From positions 36,009 through 100,008 of the forward strand of contig NZ_MKFI01000013.1 of the NCBI RefSeq assembly GCF_001982635.1: a stretch of DNA of 64,000 bases, given 5' to 3'. Source of the stretch: Bradyrhizobium mercantei. Its GTDB lineage: Bacteria; Pseudomonadota; Alphaproteobacteria; Rhizobiales; Xanthobacteraceae. Below, in pieces: positions 42,279 through 50,287 of this stretch (positions are counted from its first letter, which is position 1; each line of letters opens with the position of its first letter). The translations under genes and the position numbers were made by a program. The notes under the pieces are model-generated. The model worked only from the letters and a program-made list of their open reading frames with translations. It was not told where the DNA came from and made no database searches.

Positions 42279-43550
42279 CTATTCCGACAAACCGGCTGCT
42301 TTTGTTCGCTCCTCACGCCGTTTCCTGGTCCCCGATATCAGCTGTTTGCGCGTCCGTTTCGCATAGGTCGGCAATTGCCGCGCCGACCGGTGGCGGCCGG
42401 CGGCACGCAGTTCCGCGTCTGTCAGGTCGCTGTCGGCCCCTTCCGTGAAACCGCCATGGCGGAACGAGGTAAACGAAAGCTCAGACCGAATGCCGGCTGC
42501 CGCCACGATGTCCTTCACGACGCTGCGCAGGTACCGCAGATCCTTCCGTTCGGTGATCCATGGTAATGGGGTAGTCGATTTGCGGTGCGCGTGGTCGCGC
42601 CGGAAAACCAGCCCCGAAACCATGTCTTGCTTGATGACGTCGAGCTCGGCCATCAGCTCCGGGAAGAGGGCTTCTCCCCGGTCATCGAAAAGCGGCCACC
42701 AGGCTTCTTCCCCGTTCTTGGGATGGACGATCTTGACGCTGTTGGGCCGCTCCTTTGGACGATAGTGCGTAATCTCGAAGGCGCCGAACACATGCTCCTC
42801 GCGCTGCAGCCATTCCCAGGTCACCAACGCTGCCGTTGCAACCGAGAAGTATCCGAGCTTCCTCGCAGCCTGCCTGAACGCCACGAGGTCGTCCCAGGTC
42901 GCGGTCGGGGTCTCTCGGACCGGCTTGCCCGGTGAGCGCGCCTTCAGGCCCATTCGAGAGAACGGATTGACCGCCGGTACGAGCTTTTCCTGAGCACGCT
43001 GGCCGATGAACCAGGCACGTCTGCAAGCGGCCATCGCGGCATTTGCGAAGCGGCGGCGTTCGCGTTCGACAACATTGCCGTCCGCGTCTTTCTCTTCAAC
43101 CACGAGCAGCTTCGCATAGACCGTATCGGCGAAACTCTTCGTGTATTGCGAAATCTGCTTCGACCCGGCGCGGGTGCCATCCTTCAGTCTGTAGTTGGCG
43201 AAGAGGGACAGGCCCTGCTCGTAAAGCCGCTGGGTCTTGTGATCGATTTCTTTCCACTTCTGATGGGACTTGAAGATGCCGACAAGCCAGTCAAAGGACC
43301 CCGGGGCGACCCCAATCGGAACGAGATCGGTCATTCCGCGCGAGCGCCAACTGTCGAAGGCCGGCAGAAGAACGTACTCGGCACGCTCGACCGCCGTGCC
43401 GTAATCCTCGCCAAGTGCTTTCGCCTTGACGTGACACCCTTGCGCGCGTGCCCAGGTCGGCGGCTCGAAGAAGTAGGCCCATCGGCCACTCTTCAACGGC
43501 TTTCTTCTGCAATACCTCGGCAATCTCAGAACGGTCTTGGGAGGCTTCAT
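42279..43550 (-). CDS. tyrosine recombinase / integrase
   Basis: A 423-aa phage-type integrase. Catalytic residues visible in the C-terminal domain: Arg in TWEWLQREEHVFG, the Arg-His pair in TSFRHGGFTEGAD, His-Arg in AGRHRSARQ, and the Tyr nucleophile in LPTYAKRTRKQ. The N-terminal half is probably the arm- and core-binding region. It points at the 3' end of tRNA-Lys, the usual layout of a tRNA-integrated island. Its ATG overlaps the stop of a small upstream gene. The far end of the island is not recognisable here. Confidence 0.85.
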   Translation of the reverse strand: MKPPKTVLRLPRYCRRKPLKSGRWAYFFEPPTWARAQGCHVKAKALGEDYGTAVERAEYVLLPAFDSWRSRGMTDLVPIGVAPGSFDWLVGIFKSHQKWKEIDHKTQRLYEQGLSLFANYRLKDGTRAGSKQISQYTKSFADTVYAKLLVVEEKDADGNVVERERRRFANAAMAACRRAWFIGQRAQEKLVPAVNPFSRMGLKARSPGKPVRETPTATWDDLVAFRQAARKLGYFSVATAALVTWEWLQREEHVFGAFEITHYRPKERPNSVKIVHPKNGEEAWWPLFDDRGEALFPELMAELDVIKQDMVSGLVFRRDHAHRKSTTPLPWITERKDLRYLRSVVKDIVAAAGIRSELSFTSFRHGGFTEGADSDLTDAELRAAGRHRSARQLPTYAKRTRKQLISGTRKRREERTKAAGLSE

Positions 43551-43882
43551 ACCAACGCTGCCAGATCGTGTGCCGGCAGATTCTGCCTGAGGGCACGGCT
43601 GCCTGCAACATGCTCATCAACGATCACCTTTGCCCAAATTGCTTCTCGCGACCGGCCAGTCCCGCGACTGCTCGTCGGTGACGGCGCATCGCCCCGGGAA
43701 ACGGCAAGCGCCAATTCGCGCACGCTTCTGAAATCGAGATATGCCGCGAGCATGTCGACGCGCATCTCGGCTGGCCATGCGCCGTTTTCCGGATGGCGAG
43801 GTGACAACACATTATATCGCGCGTTGACAGCGCGCTTGCTGTCGACACTGGCTGGCTTGTCTGCAGATGTGTCGATTGCCAT
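43547..43882 (-). CDS. small DNA-binding/excisionase-like protein upstream of integrase
   Basis: A 111-aa protein. The segment WPAEMRVDMLAAYLDFRSVR then YPSP-like DAPSPTSSRGTGRSREAIW looks like the short winged-helix or MerR-type DNA-binding proteins that accompany tyrosine recombinases; after that the sequence is less familiar. Its stop overlaps the integrase start in ATGA, so the pair is translationally coupled. A role as directionality factor is an inference. Start codon ATG 43882 has no strong Shine-Dalgarno. Confidence 0.55.
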   Translation of the reverse strand: MAIDTSADKPASVDSKRAVNARYNVLSPRHPENGAWPAEMRVDMLAAYLDFRSVRELALAVSRGDAPSPTSSRGTGRSREAIWAKVIVDEHVAGSRALRQNLPAHDLAALV

Positions 43883-44464
43883 GAAGCGCAGCTGACATCA
43901 TTGAGCCCGATCGCTCAATGTCAAGCTGGGCAAAGTTGCTGCATCTCGCGCTCAGATCGGCGGGCTTGCGTCATCTCGGTATGACCGTTGACCATTTGGT
44001 CAAGTCGATCATCTTCGCGTTATCGCGTTGCTTCATCTAACGCAGGCGCGTGCGGCTATCGCCGCAATGGGCTCTCGTCGACCGAGCCGTGCGGCGTCTC
44101 GGCCGTTCGGCTTCGATCCCGCGCGCAAGTAGTAGAAGATATATAATGTGTCGCTCGCCGGAGGCACTCGTCCGCGGGCCCCGCCGGCATTGCATGCCGG
44201 CGTCGTTATCACTGTCCCGCGCTCGGGTGCCTTGTTGCCAAGTTCACGAGATGCCGCACGGACGCCGCCCTCTGGGCGACCCATCTTCGGTTGTTTCGTA
44301 TCGGATTGAGACGAAACTCGCTCAGTGATCTTGATCCACTCTGCGAAGCATCAGGCTCCTCGACACGGTGACGGCGGGGACTCGCCGGCCAAAAACTCCA
44401 ACCTCGCACCCCCGCAAAATGCTACTTGGGGTCGATCCAGGGCAGGATCAAAGGAACAACGTGG
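43883..44464. other. intergenic region between integrase pair and DUF2059 gene
   Basis: No coding-like frame. It contains two inverted repeats: TTGACCA-TT-TGGTCAA at 43988-44003, about 105 bp upstream of the excisionase-like gene and a plausible operator for it, and CGCCGGCAT-TGC-ATGCCGGCG at 44182-44202, a strong 9-bp hairpin. A TATAAT hexamer occurs at 44142-44147 without a matching -35. Confidence 0.5.
43988..44003. promoter_or_regulatory. candidate operator upstream of the integrase operon
   Basis: TTGACCATTTGGTCAA has perfect 7-bp arms around TT. The position upstream of the excisionase-like/integrase pair fits autoregulation of the recombination genes. It shares TTGACC/GGTCAA arms with the site at 15557-15573. 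Confidence 0.35.
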
Positions 44465-44929
44465 ATGGCCAAAGCAGCTAACAGGATGGTCGTAATTGCG
44501 AACAGCATCCGTGTGGTGACAGCAATAGTGCTCGCGGTGGGGGTGGTCGCTTCCGGTCCTGCGTTTGCACAAACAGCGGAAACATTGGCCGCAGCGGATC
44601 GTCTGATCGCGGCTCAAAGGCCGGCAGAATTGATGAAGGACATGGCCCCAAATCTCGCGGCAAAGCTTGCCGGCGCCAGTGACGAGCAAAAGCGGGCGTT
44701 CATCGCGGAAATGACCAATCAGGCATTTTTGACCCGTTATATCGAACAGATGCGTCTGGCCATGGCGAAACACCTGACGGTCGAAGAAATGGATGCGTTA
44801 GCACAGTTCTATTCGAAGCCGGTTGCTCAGACGGCGATGAAGAAGATGGGCGCGGTAACCGGAGAAGCGATGACCTTCATCCAAAGCGAGGTCCCGCCCA
44901 TGGTCGCCCGAATAATGAAAAAGCCGTAA
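44465..44929 (+). CDS. exported DUF2059-like protein
   Basis: A 154-aa protein with a signal peptide (MAKAANRMVVIANSIRVV ... ending near PAFAQ). The mature part is helical and fits DUF2059: ADRLIAAQRPAELMKDMAP, FIAEMTNQAFLTRYIEQMR, EEMDALAQFYSKPVAQTAMK. Function of the family is unknown. AAAGGAAC precedes ATG 44465. Downstream (44938-45006) is a short hydrophobic frame (VWMAIVIAALVYVLAEP) that looks like the tail of a lost membrane-protein gene. Confidence 0.7.
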   Translation: MAKAANRMVVIANSIRVVTAIVLAVGVVASGPAFAQTAETLAAADRLIAAQRPAELMKDMAPNLAAKLAGASDEQKRAFIAEMTNQAFLTRYIEQMRLAMAKHLTVEEMDALAQFYSKPVAQTAMKKMGAVTGEAMTFIQSEVPPMVARIMKKP

Positions 44930-45129
44930 TACCGACTTCTCGTTGGTCTGGATGGCGATCGTGATCGCGGCGCTGGTCTACGTGCTGGCTGAGCCCGCGG
45001 GTGGTTGAAACAGGTGCCACCGCGCGCATCCTTCCCTGACAGTCTTAGCGCGCGTCCCATTTGTCCCGGCGATGTCCCAGCTGTATGTTCCTGATGCCTC
45101 AGAGGAGCGGACCATCGGCGCGCCGCCTC

Positions 45130-45561
45130 TTACTCTTCCAGATACGGCTTTGCGAGCTTGCGAAACTCATCCTCGGTTGAGCATCGGGTGTCACCCACGC
45201 CGCAATCTACGGAATTCAACGATCCGAAGGAATGCCAATAGTGCCCATACTCCTTGTTCTCATTGAGGTCGTACAGACGCATTGAGGTCGACCTTTCGTT
45301 CTTCTCGAAGAACGTAGCAACTTCGAGGTAGAAACATTTGTTGAGCTTCTGGCTGTAGTGGTTCTCGTAATTGAACATCTCACTGCCACCAGTCGCGGTC
45401 TTTTGTGACGGCGAGTAGTCCTTCGCATAGACAGCGGCGGCCAGCTTCCCACAGCGCTCCCGCAGATTGTATACCTCGGTAGCGGTGGGCTGCTGTCCGT
45501 GTGATGGTGACAGCATCGTCCAGCAGAACAATCCGGCCAGTATGGCTCCGGTTATGGACAA
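45130..45561 (-). CDS. small secreted protein, unknown
   Basis: A 143-aa protein, unrecognised. With the TTG start at 45561 it has a signal-like N-terminus (AILAGLFCWTMLSPSHGQ); with the ATG at 45516 the signal would be lost. The mature part has six Cys, is rich in Tyr, Asn and Glu, and includes EMFNYENHYSQKLNKCFYLE and DEFRKLAKPYLEE. The codon pattern looks coding. It overlaps the next plus-strand frame head to head. Confidence 0.5.
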   Translation of the reverse strand: MSITGAILAGLFCWTMLSPSHGQQPTATEVYNLRERCGKLAAAVYAKDYSPSQKTATGGSEMFNYENHYSQKLNKCFYLEVATFFEKNERSTSMRLYDLNENKEYGHYWHSFGSLNSVDCGVGDTRCSTEDEFRKLAKPYLEE

Positions 45562-45811
45562 AGACCCAGCACTGTCGGCCGCATTCGACGTTTCAAAGAC
45601 GACCTATCGTATCGAGGACGTCCGACAGCAAAGCGGCAGCGAGCACCAGCTCGCTTGTGCAGCTAACCTGTATACGCAGCCTGTGCCATGCCGCGGGGCT
45701 GACGTCGACAAGGCGGGCCTGGAGGCATTCTCCAAGATGGGACTGGACATCACGTATACGGTCGAGAAGCTCGACAAGGGCGGCATCTACGTCACGGTTC
45801 GAGGATTGTAG
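45542..45811 (+). CDS. short hypothetical, probably a 5'-truncated gene
   Basis: About 89 codons. The C-terminal part (LDITYTVEKLDKGGIYVTVRGL) and the Cys pair in LACAANLYTQPVPCRGAD look like the end of a secreted protein, but no start signal or signal peptide is present and the 5' end collides with a gene on the other strand. More likely a remnant than a working gene. Confidence 0.35.
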   Translation: MAPVMDKDPALSAAFDVSKTTYRIEDVRQQSGSEHQLACAANLYTQPVPCRGADVDKAGLEAFSKMGLDITYTVEKLDKGGIYVTVRGL

Positions 45812-46200
45812 GGACTAGGTGCACTGTAACCGGTGGCGTGCAGAGCACGAGCCGTTCGCGTGGAGCCGTGTTCAAGGGCACTACTGACACAGCGCCATGA
45901 AAGACTTGGCCCTCAATCAGTGGAGGGTGCACACGCCGCCTCTACCGTAAGCGTTCCGAAAATCGAGGCATGCATAGTGATTCCAATAATTCCGCTCAAA
46001 ACTGCTGGTTGAAAAGGTCGCCCAACCTTGATGGACGCTGGCCTTCCGGAATCCGGTCAAGCATTCCATGAACGCAGTTTGTGAGAGCCTCGTATGACGG
46101 GCGGTCTCGTTGCGAAACGCCATCCGCGCACCTCTCAAAGATTGGCGCCGCAGCTGCCGCACACTGGAATGTCAGAGGTCGAAGTCGCATATTGAGCGAC
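45812..46200. other. intergenic stretch, degraded
   Basis: On the minus strand between 46211 and 45917 two adjoining frames look weakly coding (PSYEALTNCVHGMLDRIPEG then, one frame over, NYWNHYACLDFRNAYGRGG), as if one small gene had been broken by a frameshift near 46010. Nothing else is seen. Confidence 0.3.
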
Positions 46201-46374
46201 ATGACGAACAAGACGCCTCAGTTTCAGCCCGAGAAGACAAGGAATGGTCGCTGGTTTGTGGCGGTCCAGACGGGCAACGGGCCAGATTCTCATATCGGAG
46301 ACTTCGATACTGAAGCTGATGCCGTGCGTTGGATCGCCACCAGAGCGAAATATTGGCCTGGTGGAGAGAAATAG
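46201..46374 (+). CDS. small conserved-looking protein (57 aa)
   Basis: A 57-aa soluble protein with a strand-helix layout: RNGRWFVAVQTGN, IGDFDTEADAVRWIATRA. Similar short proteins with FxTxxEAxxWI are common in rhizobial genomes (recalled), without known function. The ATG at 46201 is preceded by GAGCGAC. The frame continues upstream without coding character. Confidence 0.55.
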   Translation: MTNKTPQFQPEKTRNGRWFVAVQTGNGPDSHIGDFDTEADAVRWIATRAKYWPGGEK

Positions 46375-46810
46375 CCCGGCCGGGACCGTCGCTCCGTGGG
46401 GGCGGAGCGGCGATCCCTTATCGCGATAAGCATGGTCCGGGTGTGGGCACACCGGCCAATCCGCACCTCATTGTAAGTCGACAGGTGCGCTGAGCAAACT
46501 CCGATTCCGAGCTAACCCACGTGGATGCGCCTCAGCTGCGCGCGGCGGAGCCTTTGTTTTGGTCTGCCGCCGATCAATCCGCTTGAAAGGGGAGGCGTGC
46601 TGACATTGTACGACGCGCAAATACAATCCTCTCGCCTTGCTTGCGGTCTCGTGCAAAACTGTTTCTCGTACGAGGCCCGATTACCCAACAAATTTTCAAT
46701 GACGCCTTAAAGCTGGCTCTTCTCCTATCTCGAAGGATTGTTCCAACGGTGCGCCGGTTTTCCCGGCGTACACTGGAGCAATTCCGCTCCGACCAACGAG
46801 GGGAGATTTC
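46375..46810. other. intergenic region with a 14-bp perfect palindrome
   Basis: CTTATCGCGATAAG at 46417-46430 is a perfect palindrome and follows a hairpin CGCTCCG-TGGGGG-CGGAGCG. I see no coding frame in this 436-bp stretch; the 3' part must hold the promoter of the SnoaL-like gene. Confidence 0.45.
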
Positions 46811-47275
46811 ATGTTGAAAGCATTGTTTATCACTACTTCGCTGGCAGCCATCACATTGGTCGCGCCCGTCCGCGCGCAGGACCTCCAGTCCGAGGTGGAG
46901 AAAATAGGCGCGGCCTATACCGACTGTATCGCCAAGCATGATGCCGCGTGCGTTGCGTCGCTCTATTCAAAGGACGGCGTCCAGGTCAACGTGGTTGGAC
47001 AAGTGCAAACCGATCTCAAGGCGACCTATGAAGCTTACTTCAAGGACGGTGAGGACGGGATCGCCGTCAAAGTCAACTATGCCCAGCCGCTCGGCAACGA
47101 TATGGCAATGGCGGCGGGCGACGTCGATGTCACCTTCAACGTCGAACCGAAACTGCGCGCGCTGTTCTGGTCCGCCGTCTACGTCAAGGAAGGCGGCCAG
47201 TGGAAAATCCGCATGCTGACGGCGGGCATCAAGCCGCCGCCGCCGCCCAAGGAAGCGATGGCCGACAAGAAGTAA
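46811..47275 (+). CDS. exported SnoaL/DUF4440-like protein
   Basis: A 154-aa protein with a signal peptide (MLKALFITTSLAAITLVAP, cleavage near VRAQ). The mature domain (EVEKIGAAYTDCIAKHDAAC, VASLYSKDGVQVN, VYVKEGGQWKIRMLTAGI) is a cone-fold NTF2-like domain of the DUF4440 type. A paired Cys (DCIA, AACV) may form a disulfide. GGGGAG precedes ATG 46811. A terminator follows. Function unknown. Confidence 0.75.
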   Translation: MLKALFITTSLAAITLVAPVRAQDLQSEVEKIGAAYTDCIAKHDAACVASLYSKDGVQVNVVGQVQTDLKATYEAYFKDGEDGIAVKVNYAQPLGNDMAMAAGDVDVTFNVEPKLRALFWSAVYVKEGGQWKIRMLTAGIKPPPPPKEAMADKK

Positions 47276-47311
47276 AAGCGATGCCAGCCCAGTGCGGGAG
47301 CAAGAAACGAA

Positions 47312-47335
47312 GAGGCCGCCAACTGAGGCGGCCTC
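47312..47335. terminator. bidirectional terminator
   Basis: GAGGCCGCC-AACTGA-GGCGGCCTC is a perfect 9-bp stem between convergent transcripts. On the minus strand it is followed by TTCGTTTCTT, so it mainly serves the two small minus-strand genes. Confidence 0.7.
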
Positions 47336-47347
47336 CAATCGGAAATC

Positions 47348-47461
47348 TCATTGCATAAACAGCCAAGTCATACTGGCGACGAGGGCTGCAAACGACACCG
47401 CCGCAGCGCAGATAAAGGCGGCTTCAACGCCGTCGAAATGATGGTGGTGATCGGTCTGCAT
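47348..47461 (-). CDS. 37-aa His-rich single-span membrane protein
   Basis: A very short gene with an excellent start: AGGAGG lies 5 bases before ATG 47461. It encodes MQTDHHHHFDGVEA, then one hydrophobic segment (AAFICAAAVSFAALVASM) and TWLFMQ. Four consecutive His at the N-terminus could bind metal. It lies 9 bp downstream of the 66-aa gene on the same strand and ends just before the terminator, so the two form an operon. No known function. Confidence 0.6.
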   Translation of the reverse strand: MQTDHHHHFDGVEAAFICAAAVSFAALVASMTWLFMQ

Positions 47462-47470
47462 GACGGCCTC

Positions 47471-47671
47471 CTAGATCGGAGCGCGCGGACCGGGAGACAT
47501 CAGCCACTCCGTCAAATGAGCGGCTGTTTCGTCGTGTCGCGCCCGTCTTAGCAACGACTCGCGTTCTCGACCTGGGGGGAGTGCCTGAGCCCGTCTGCGT
47601 AGCCGTTCGGCTTCATCGGTAAGCCGTTCTTCAAGGGGGAATATCTGCTGTACTCGTCGCCGCCGCTTCAT
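47471..47671 (-). CDS. 66-aa Arg-rich small protein
   Basis: A 66-aa helical, Arg/Glu/Leu-rich protein: MKRRRRVQQIFPLEERLTDE, then AERLRRRAQALPPGRERE and a C-terminal ETAAHLTEWLMSPG. Short proteins with this ARxxETAAHxxEWLxSPG ending are frequent in Bradyrhizobium (recalled). GAGAGGAG precedes ATG 47671. The longer frame to 47866 has no coding character upstream. Confidence 0.65.
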   Translation of the reverse strand: MKRRRRVQQIFPLEERLTDEAERLRRRAQALPPGRERESLLRRARHDETAAHLTEWLMSPGPRAPI

Positions 47672-47854
47672 GGCTCCTCTCTCCAAAGCTGACGTTGCTG
47701 CCCTGACATCAAAAAGATGGAACGGCGAAAAGGTTCCCAGGCGAGGAACGGAAGATGGGGAGCACCGCGGAACCGGGACACTGTTGTACGCCGGCCATAG
47801 CGAGGGATTTGAACCCGGTGCAGGATTGACGCAACCGATCGGCGGATCGGGTAT

Positions 47855-47904
47855 CGGCTCCAGCACCGGCCCTTGGCCCCCAGAGGTGCTGGGGCCGCTT
47901 CTTT
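47855..47904 (+). terminator. terminator-like hairpin 1 of a series
   Basis: CGGCTCCAGCACC pairs with GGTGCTGGGGCCG (13 bp, one G-T), followed by CTTCTTT. The 3' strand CTGGGGCCG is shared with two further hairpins downstream. No plus-strand protein gene ends here, so a small RNA could. Confidence 0.55.
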
Positions 47905-47920
47905 GGGCACCTCACAGCAC

Positions 47921-47954
47921 AACGCCGTCCGCTCAGTATGCAGCGGACGGCGTT
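47921..47954. repeat. 13-bp inverted repeat
   Basis: AACGCCGTCCGCT and AGCGGACGGCGTT form a perfect 13-bp stem with an 8-base loop, 17 bases after terminator-like hairpin 1. Confidence 0.6.
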
Positions 47955-48119
47955 GGCCCTAGCCCCAGGAAGGTGTGCAAAATCCTGATAGGTAAGATTT
48001 GGCACAAAATGCATAGACGGGGCATATCCCAAACCGGGTATCACATACCCGTAAGAATACGCCAGCCACTAGGAGCGTGGCGCCGGACATCCCATGTACT
48101 TCGAAGCGGCGCGGTAAGG

Positions 48120-48162
48120 CGGCCTCAGCATTCGTTCCAACATGCTGGGGCCGTTTCCTTTT
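48120..48162 (+). terminator. terminator-like hairpin 2 of a series
   Basis: CGGCCTCAGCAT pairs with ATGCTGGGGCCG (12 bp, one T-G), followed by TTTCCTTTT. Between hairpins 1 and 2 there is also CGGGTAT-CAC-ATACCCG (48035-48051). A 43-codon minus-strand frame (48090-47959, Cys-rich, hydrophobic) overlaps this interval, with no clear ribosome-binding site. Confidence 0.6.
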
Positions 48163-48234
48163 GGAACGAGCGCGGCGCGGGGCGGGTTGTCGCATGTTCG
48201 AGCGTTGTCCTCTGCCGGACAGCGCCTTGGACGA

Positions 48235-48525
48235 TCAAAGTGAAAACTTGCGGCCCCAGCAAGTGTGCCCCTCTCTCTGGGGCCGTCTCTTTTTGGGGAG
48301 GCGATCAGCCGCAGCTCGCGCCCATCGGCATGTGCTGGAGCAGGATGTCCGGGTGTCAGTCGCGATCCCGTCTCGCTTGAGAGGATCGTACTCGGCATGG
48401 AACAGCCGCATGTTGGCCGCGAATTCCTTGGCAACCTCAGTCGGGATTTCTAGCCGATTTCGGATAATCGGCATGCATGGAAGAAAGGTATTCCGGACCG
48501 CGTTTGCGAGTTCCGTATAGACCAA
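48235..48525 (-). CDS. hypothetical small protein, probably frameshifted at its 3' end
   Basis: A 96-codon frame from a TTG. The first ~58 residues look like a real protein (ELANAVRNTFLPCMPIIRNR, TEVAKEFAANMRLFHAEYDP, LKRDGIATDTRT), a helical type often seen in rhizobia. The remainder reads through hairpin 3 and loses coding character, while a neighbouring frame gives LLQHMPMG, so a frameshift near 48350 is likely. Confidence 0.35.
   Translation of the reverse strand: MVYTELANAVRNTFLPCMPIIRNRLEIPTEVAKEFAANMRLFHAEYDPLKRDGIATDTRTSCSSTCRWARAAADRLPKKRRPQREGHTCWGRKFSL
48251..48294 (+). terminator. terminator-like hairpin 3 of a series
   Basis: CGGCCCCAG pairs perfectly with CTGGGGCCG, followed by TCTCTTTTT, the best U-tract of the three. 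No protein gene on the plus strand ends upstream of it. Confidence 0.65.
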
Positions 48526-48717
48526 TGGCGCATTGTCCTGCGCAGGCCAATTTGCGGAAGCACGCAGCGGTGCACGCTACACGCTTGCGCAGCTACAGCA
48601 CCAGCGCCAGATAGGGGCACTGGTGCTTTTACGCGAACAGGTGTTCCCCTGCCTGATTCATCCGGCAAGCCGGAAGCTCGGGTTCGATATCAGTGGCCGA
48701 GTAATTCTGCCGCCGGG

Positions 48718-48801
48718 TCAGTGCAGGAAAGCCAGGATCAGTGCAATCGTGACCAAGGTGTATGTGCTGGTAACGGTGATGCCCAGGTATAGACGTTCCA
48801 T
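48718..48801 (-). CDS. 27-aa single-span membrane peptide
   Basis: A 27-codon frame with AGGGG 7 bases before ATG 48801. It encodes a short polar start (MERLYLG) and one hydrophobic segment (TLVTIALILAFL) ending in His. The size, start signal and amphipathic composition fit the small membrane proteins found by ribosome profiling in other bacteria; function unknown. Confidence 0.4.
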   Translation of the reverse strand: MERLYLGITVTSTYTLVTIALILAFLH

Positions 48802-49213
48802 GGCGAGCCCCTGCTCAGGGTGAGGTACCGTCGCTCACTCCCAACCCTAGCGCTTGCTGCATTCAAGAAAGTTGGAATTTCGACTTACGGTGGACCCTAC
48901 GGCGAGGACATTGGGCTTAATCCATGTGAGCGAGCCCTCAGTTTTGCGTCGTTTCGGTTGATTCCGGATAGGCTGATAAAGCATTCTTTAAAGCAACCCT
49001 GCAATTCTCCTCAGATGGATCGAGACCCGCCACGGGAATGGCTCGTGCCAGCGCTAAGGCGTGGCTACGCTCGACTAGCTTCCTGGATGGTACGCGACAA
49101 CAGAACGCTGGAGGCGAGCCGGTCGCCAGAGCCGACGCGCACCGAGGTCCCGACTAGAATGCCGGAATCCTCAAGACGTTCGGAGCCGCCCAGATTTCAA
49201 GGAGCGTCATTTC
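48802..49213. other. stretch with no supported gene
   Basis: A plus-strand frame is open from 48820 but codon use and composition do not look coding. No strong repeat is seen apart from AAGGAGCG at the end, which serves the next small gene. Confidence 0.4.
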
Positions 49214-49345
49214 GTGAAAGGCTTATTGCTAGGTGTAGGCATCATTTTAGTTTTTTACGTCGCCGATCAGCACTTCAACCACGGTCAATACACGGACGCC
49301 GTCCAGCGCATCGCGAGTCAGATGAGACATTCCTTCGGAGTGTAA
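49214..49345 (+). CDS. 43-aa single-span membrane protein
   Basis: GTG start 9 bases after AAGGAG. The peptide has a hydrophobic start (KGLLLGVGIILVFYVA) and a polar tail, DQHFNHGQYTDAVQRIASQ then MRHSFGV. Short proteins with YxADQxFxxGxYTDA..MxxQxRHSFGV are familiar from Bradyrhizobium (recalled). Function unknown; it is likely anchored in the inner membrane. Confidence 0.6.
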   Translation: MKGLLLGVGIILVFYVADQHFNHGQYTDAVQRIASQMRHSFGV

Positions 49346-49421
49346 GGCCGTTTTTACGGAAACGCAGGCAGCAGCTCCCGGTGCTGGCCAGCTTCTGTTC
49401 GATCGCTTTCCCGATTTCAAT

Positions 49422-49670
49422 TTAGTCGGTCCAAGTGCGGTCTCCGCACCGCTCGCATTCAAACGTATGAATGACAACTCCGCTTTCAGATTCCATGATC
49501 GTTCTGACGAGGGTAAGCTTCACTCCGCAAAAGCGGCAGTCATGATGTGATCGGTCCGGGACAGTTGCGATCTTCTCAGCTCGAAATAGATCCACGGGTG
49601 CCGCGCAATCGGTTTTGGAAATGGTAGCTGCTCTTGCATTCGCGATTACCGGAATGCGTTGTATTTCCAA
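49422..49670 (-). CDS. small zinc-ribbon-like protein
   Basis: An 82-codon frame from a TTG. The last ~40 residues contain two CxxC pairs, DCRFCGVKLTLVRTI and FECERCGDRTWTD, the layout of a small zinc ribbon. The N-terminal part is less convincing and no Shine-Dalgarno is seen at 49670, so the true start may be shorter. Similar RCxFC...FECxxCGxRTW proteins occur widely in rhizobia (recalled). Confidence 0.55.
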   Translation of the reverse strand: MEIQRIPVIANARAATISKTDCAAPVDLFRAEKIATVPDRSHHDCRFCGVKLTLVRTIMESESGVVIHTFECERCGDRTWTD

Positions 49671-49839
49671 TTGTCAGGCGGGAGCTCGATTAACGCCGCG
49701 AGGCCCATGAGGCCGCCAAACCATAGCCTGCCATTCGCGACGGGTCCGAGGCCCATGGAGTCATACTCCTGAAGCCTACGGTACGGCGATTCACGCCCGC
49801 GCGGTGTGGCGTAATCCACACTGTGGACAACAATGCAAT
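49671..49839. other. short intergenic stretch
   Basis: Contains no recognisable gene; a hairpin-free region between two small minus-strand genes. Confidence 0.3.
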
Positions 49840-50061
49840 TTACTCGGAACGCGCGGCGCGACGCTTGCCCGCCGGCGGCGGTGGCAGGGAATCCGTCAGC
49901 ATCTGCCTTAGATTTTCAGCCTGTTCCTTCGTCAGCTTCTCCGCGAACCGGCCACCCTTTTCCAATTGCGCTGGCCCCTTGAGTTCTCGATCGTAGACCA
50001 TCCAGCCGGTGCCTCCCGTCCGAACGAGGAACCTAGCCTTCTGAGGTGCTGCACTATTCAA
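49840..50061 (-). CDS. 73-aa small cytosolic protein
   Basis: A 73-aa soluble protein from a TTG with GGGGAGG 5 bases upstream. It has a strand pair (ARFLVRTGGTGWMVYDRELK) with a Gly-Pro turn and a helix LTKEQAENLRQMLTDSL, then a basic tail. Not assigned to a named family. Confidence 0.55.
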   Translation of the reverse strand: MNSAAPQKARFLVRTGGTGWMVYDRELKGPAQLEKGGRFAEKLTKEQAENLRQMLTDSLPPPPAGKRRAARSE

Positions 50062-50287
50062 CGATACCTCCCCATTGATCCGGGGCGCCGTCTCAAAAAT
50101 ACACCGCGTAACGGCGTCTATTCCTGGGACACTGAATCCCCAGCAGGAAATCTAATGCAGGGGTCATGCCATCGAATCGCGGGGGCGGTGTCGCGGACGG
50201 GGCCTTGACCGATTGATGGTGGGTGGAACCTAGCTGCTCGCTAGGCTTCGTGGATTGCCGCCGGGACGCGAAACAGCTGTAGTTGCA
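50062..50287. other. intergenic stretch
   Basis: No coding-like frame or clear hairpin was seen on either strand. Confidence 0.3.

Noticed and set aside
43547..43882. The 111-aa gene as a frameshifted N-terminus of the integrase
   Set aside because: The integrase has a full-length N-terminus and an own start; the ATGA overlap is a normal coupling arrangement.
45917..46211. Possible small minus-strand gene
   Set aside because: Coding look changes frame near 46010 and no start signal is seen; at most a relic, noted in the intergenic entry.
47799..47830. T-arm-like GGGATTTGAACCC on the minus strand as a tRNA or tmRNA remnant
   Set aside because: No acceptor or anticodon stem could be matched around it.
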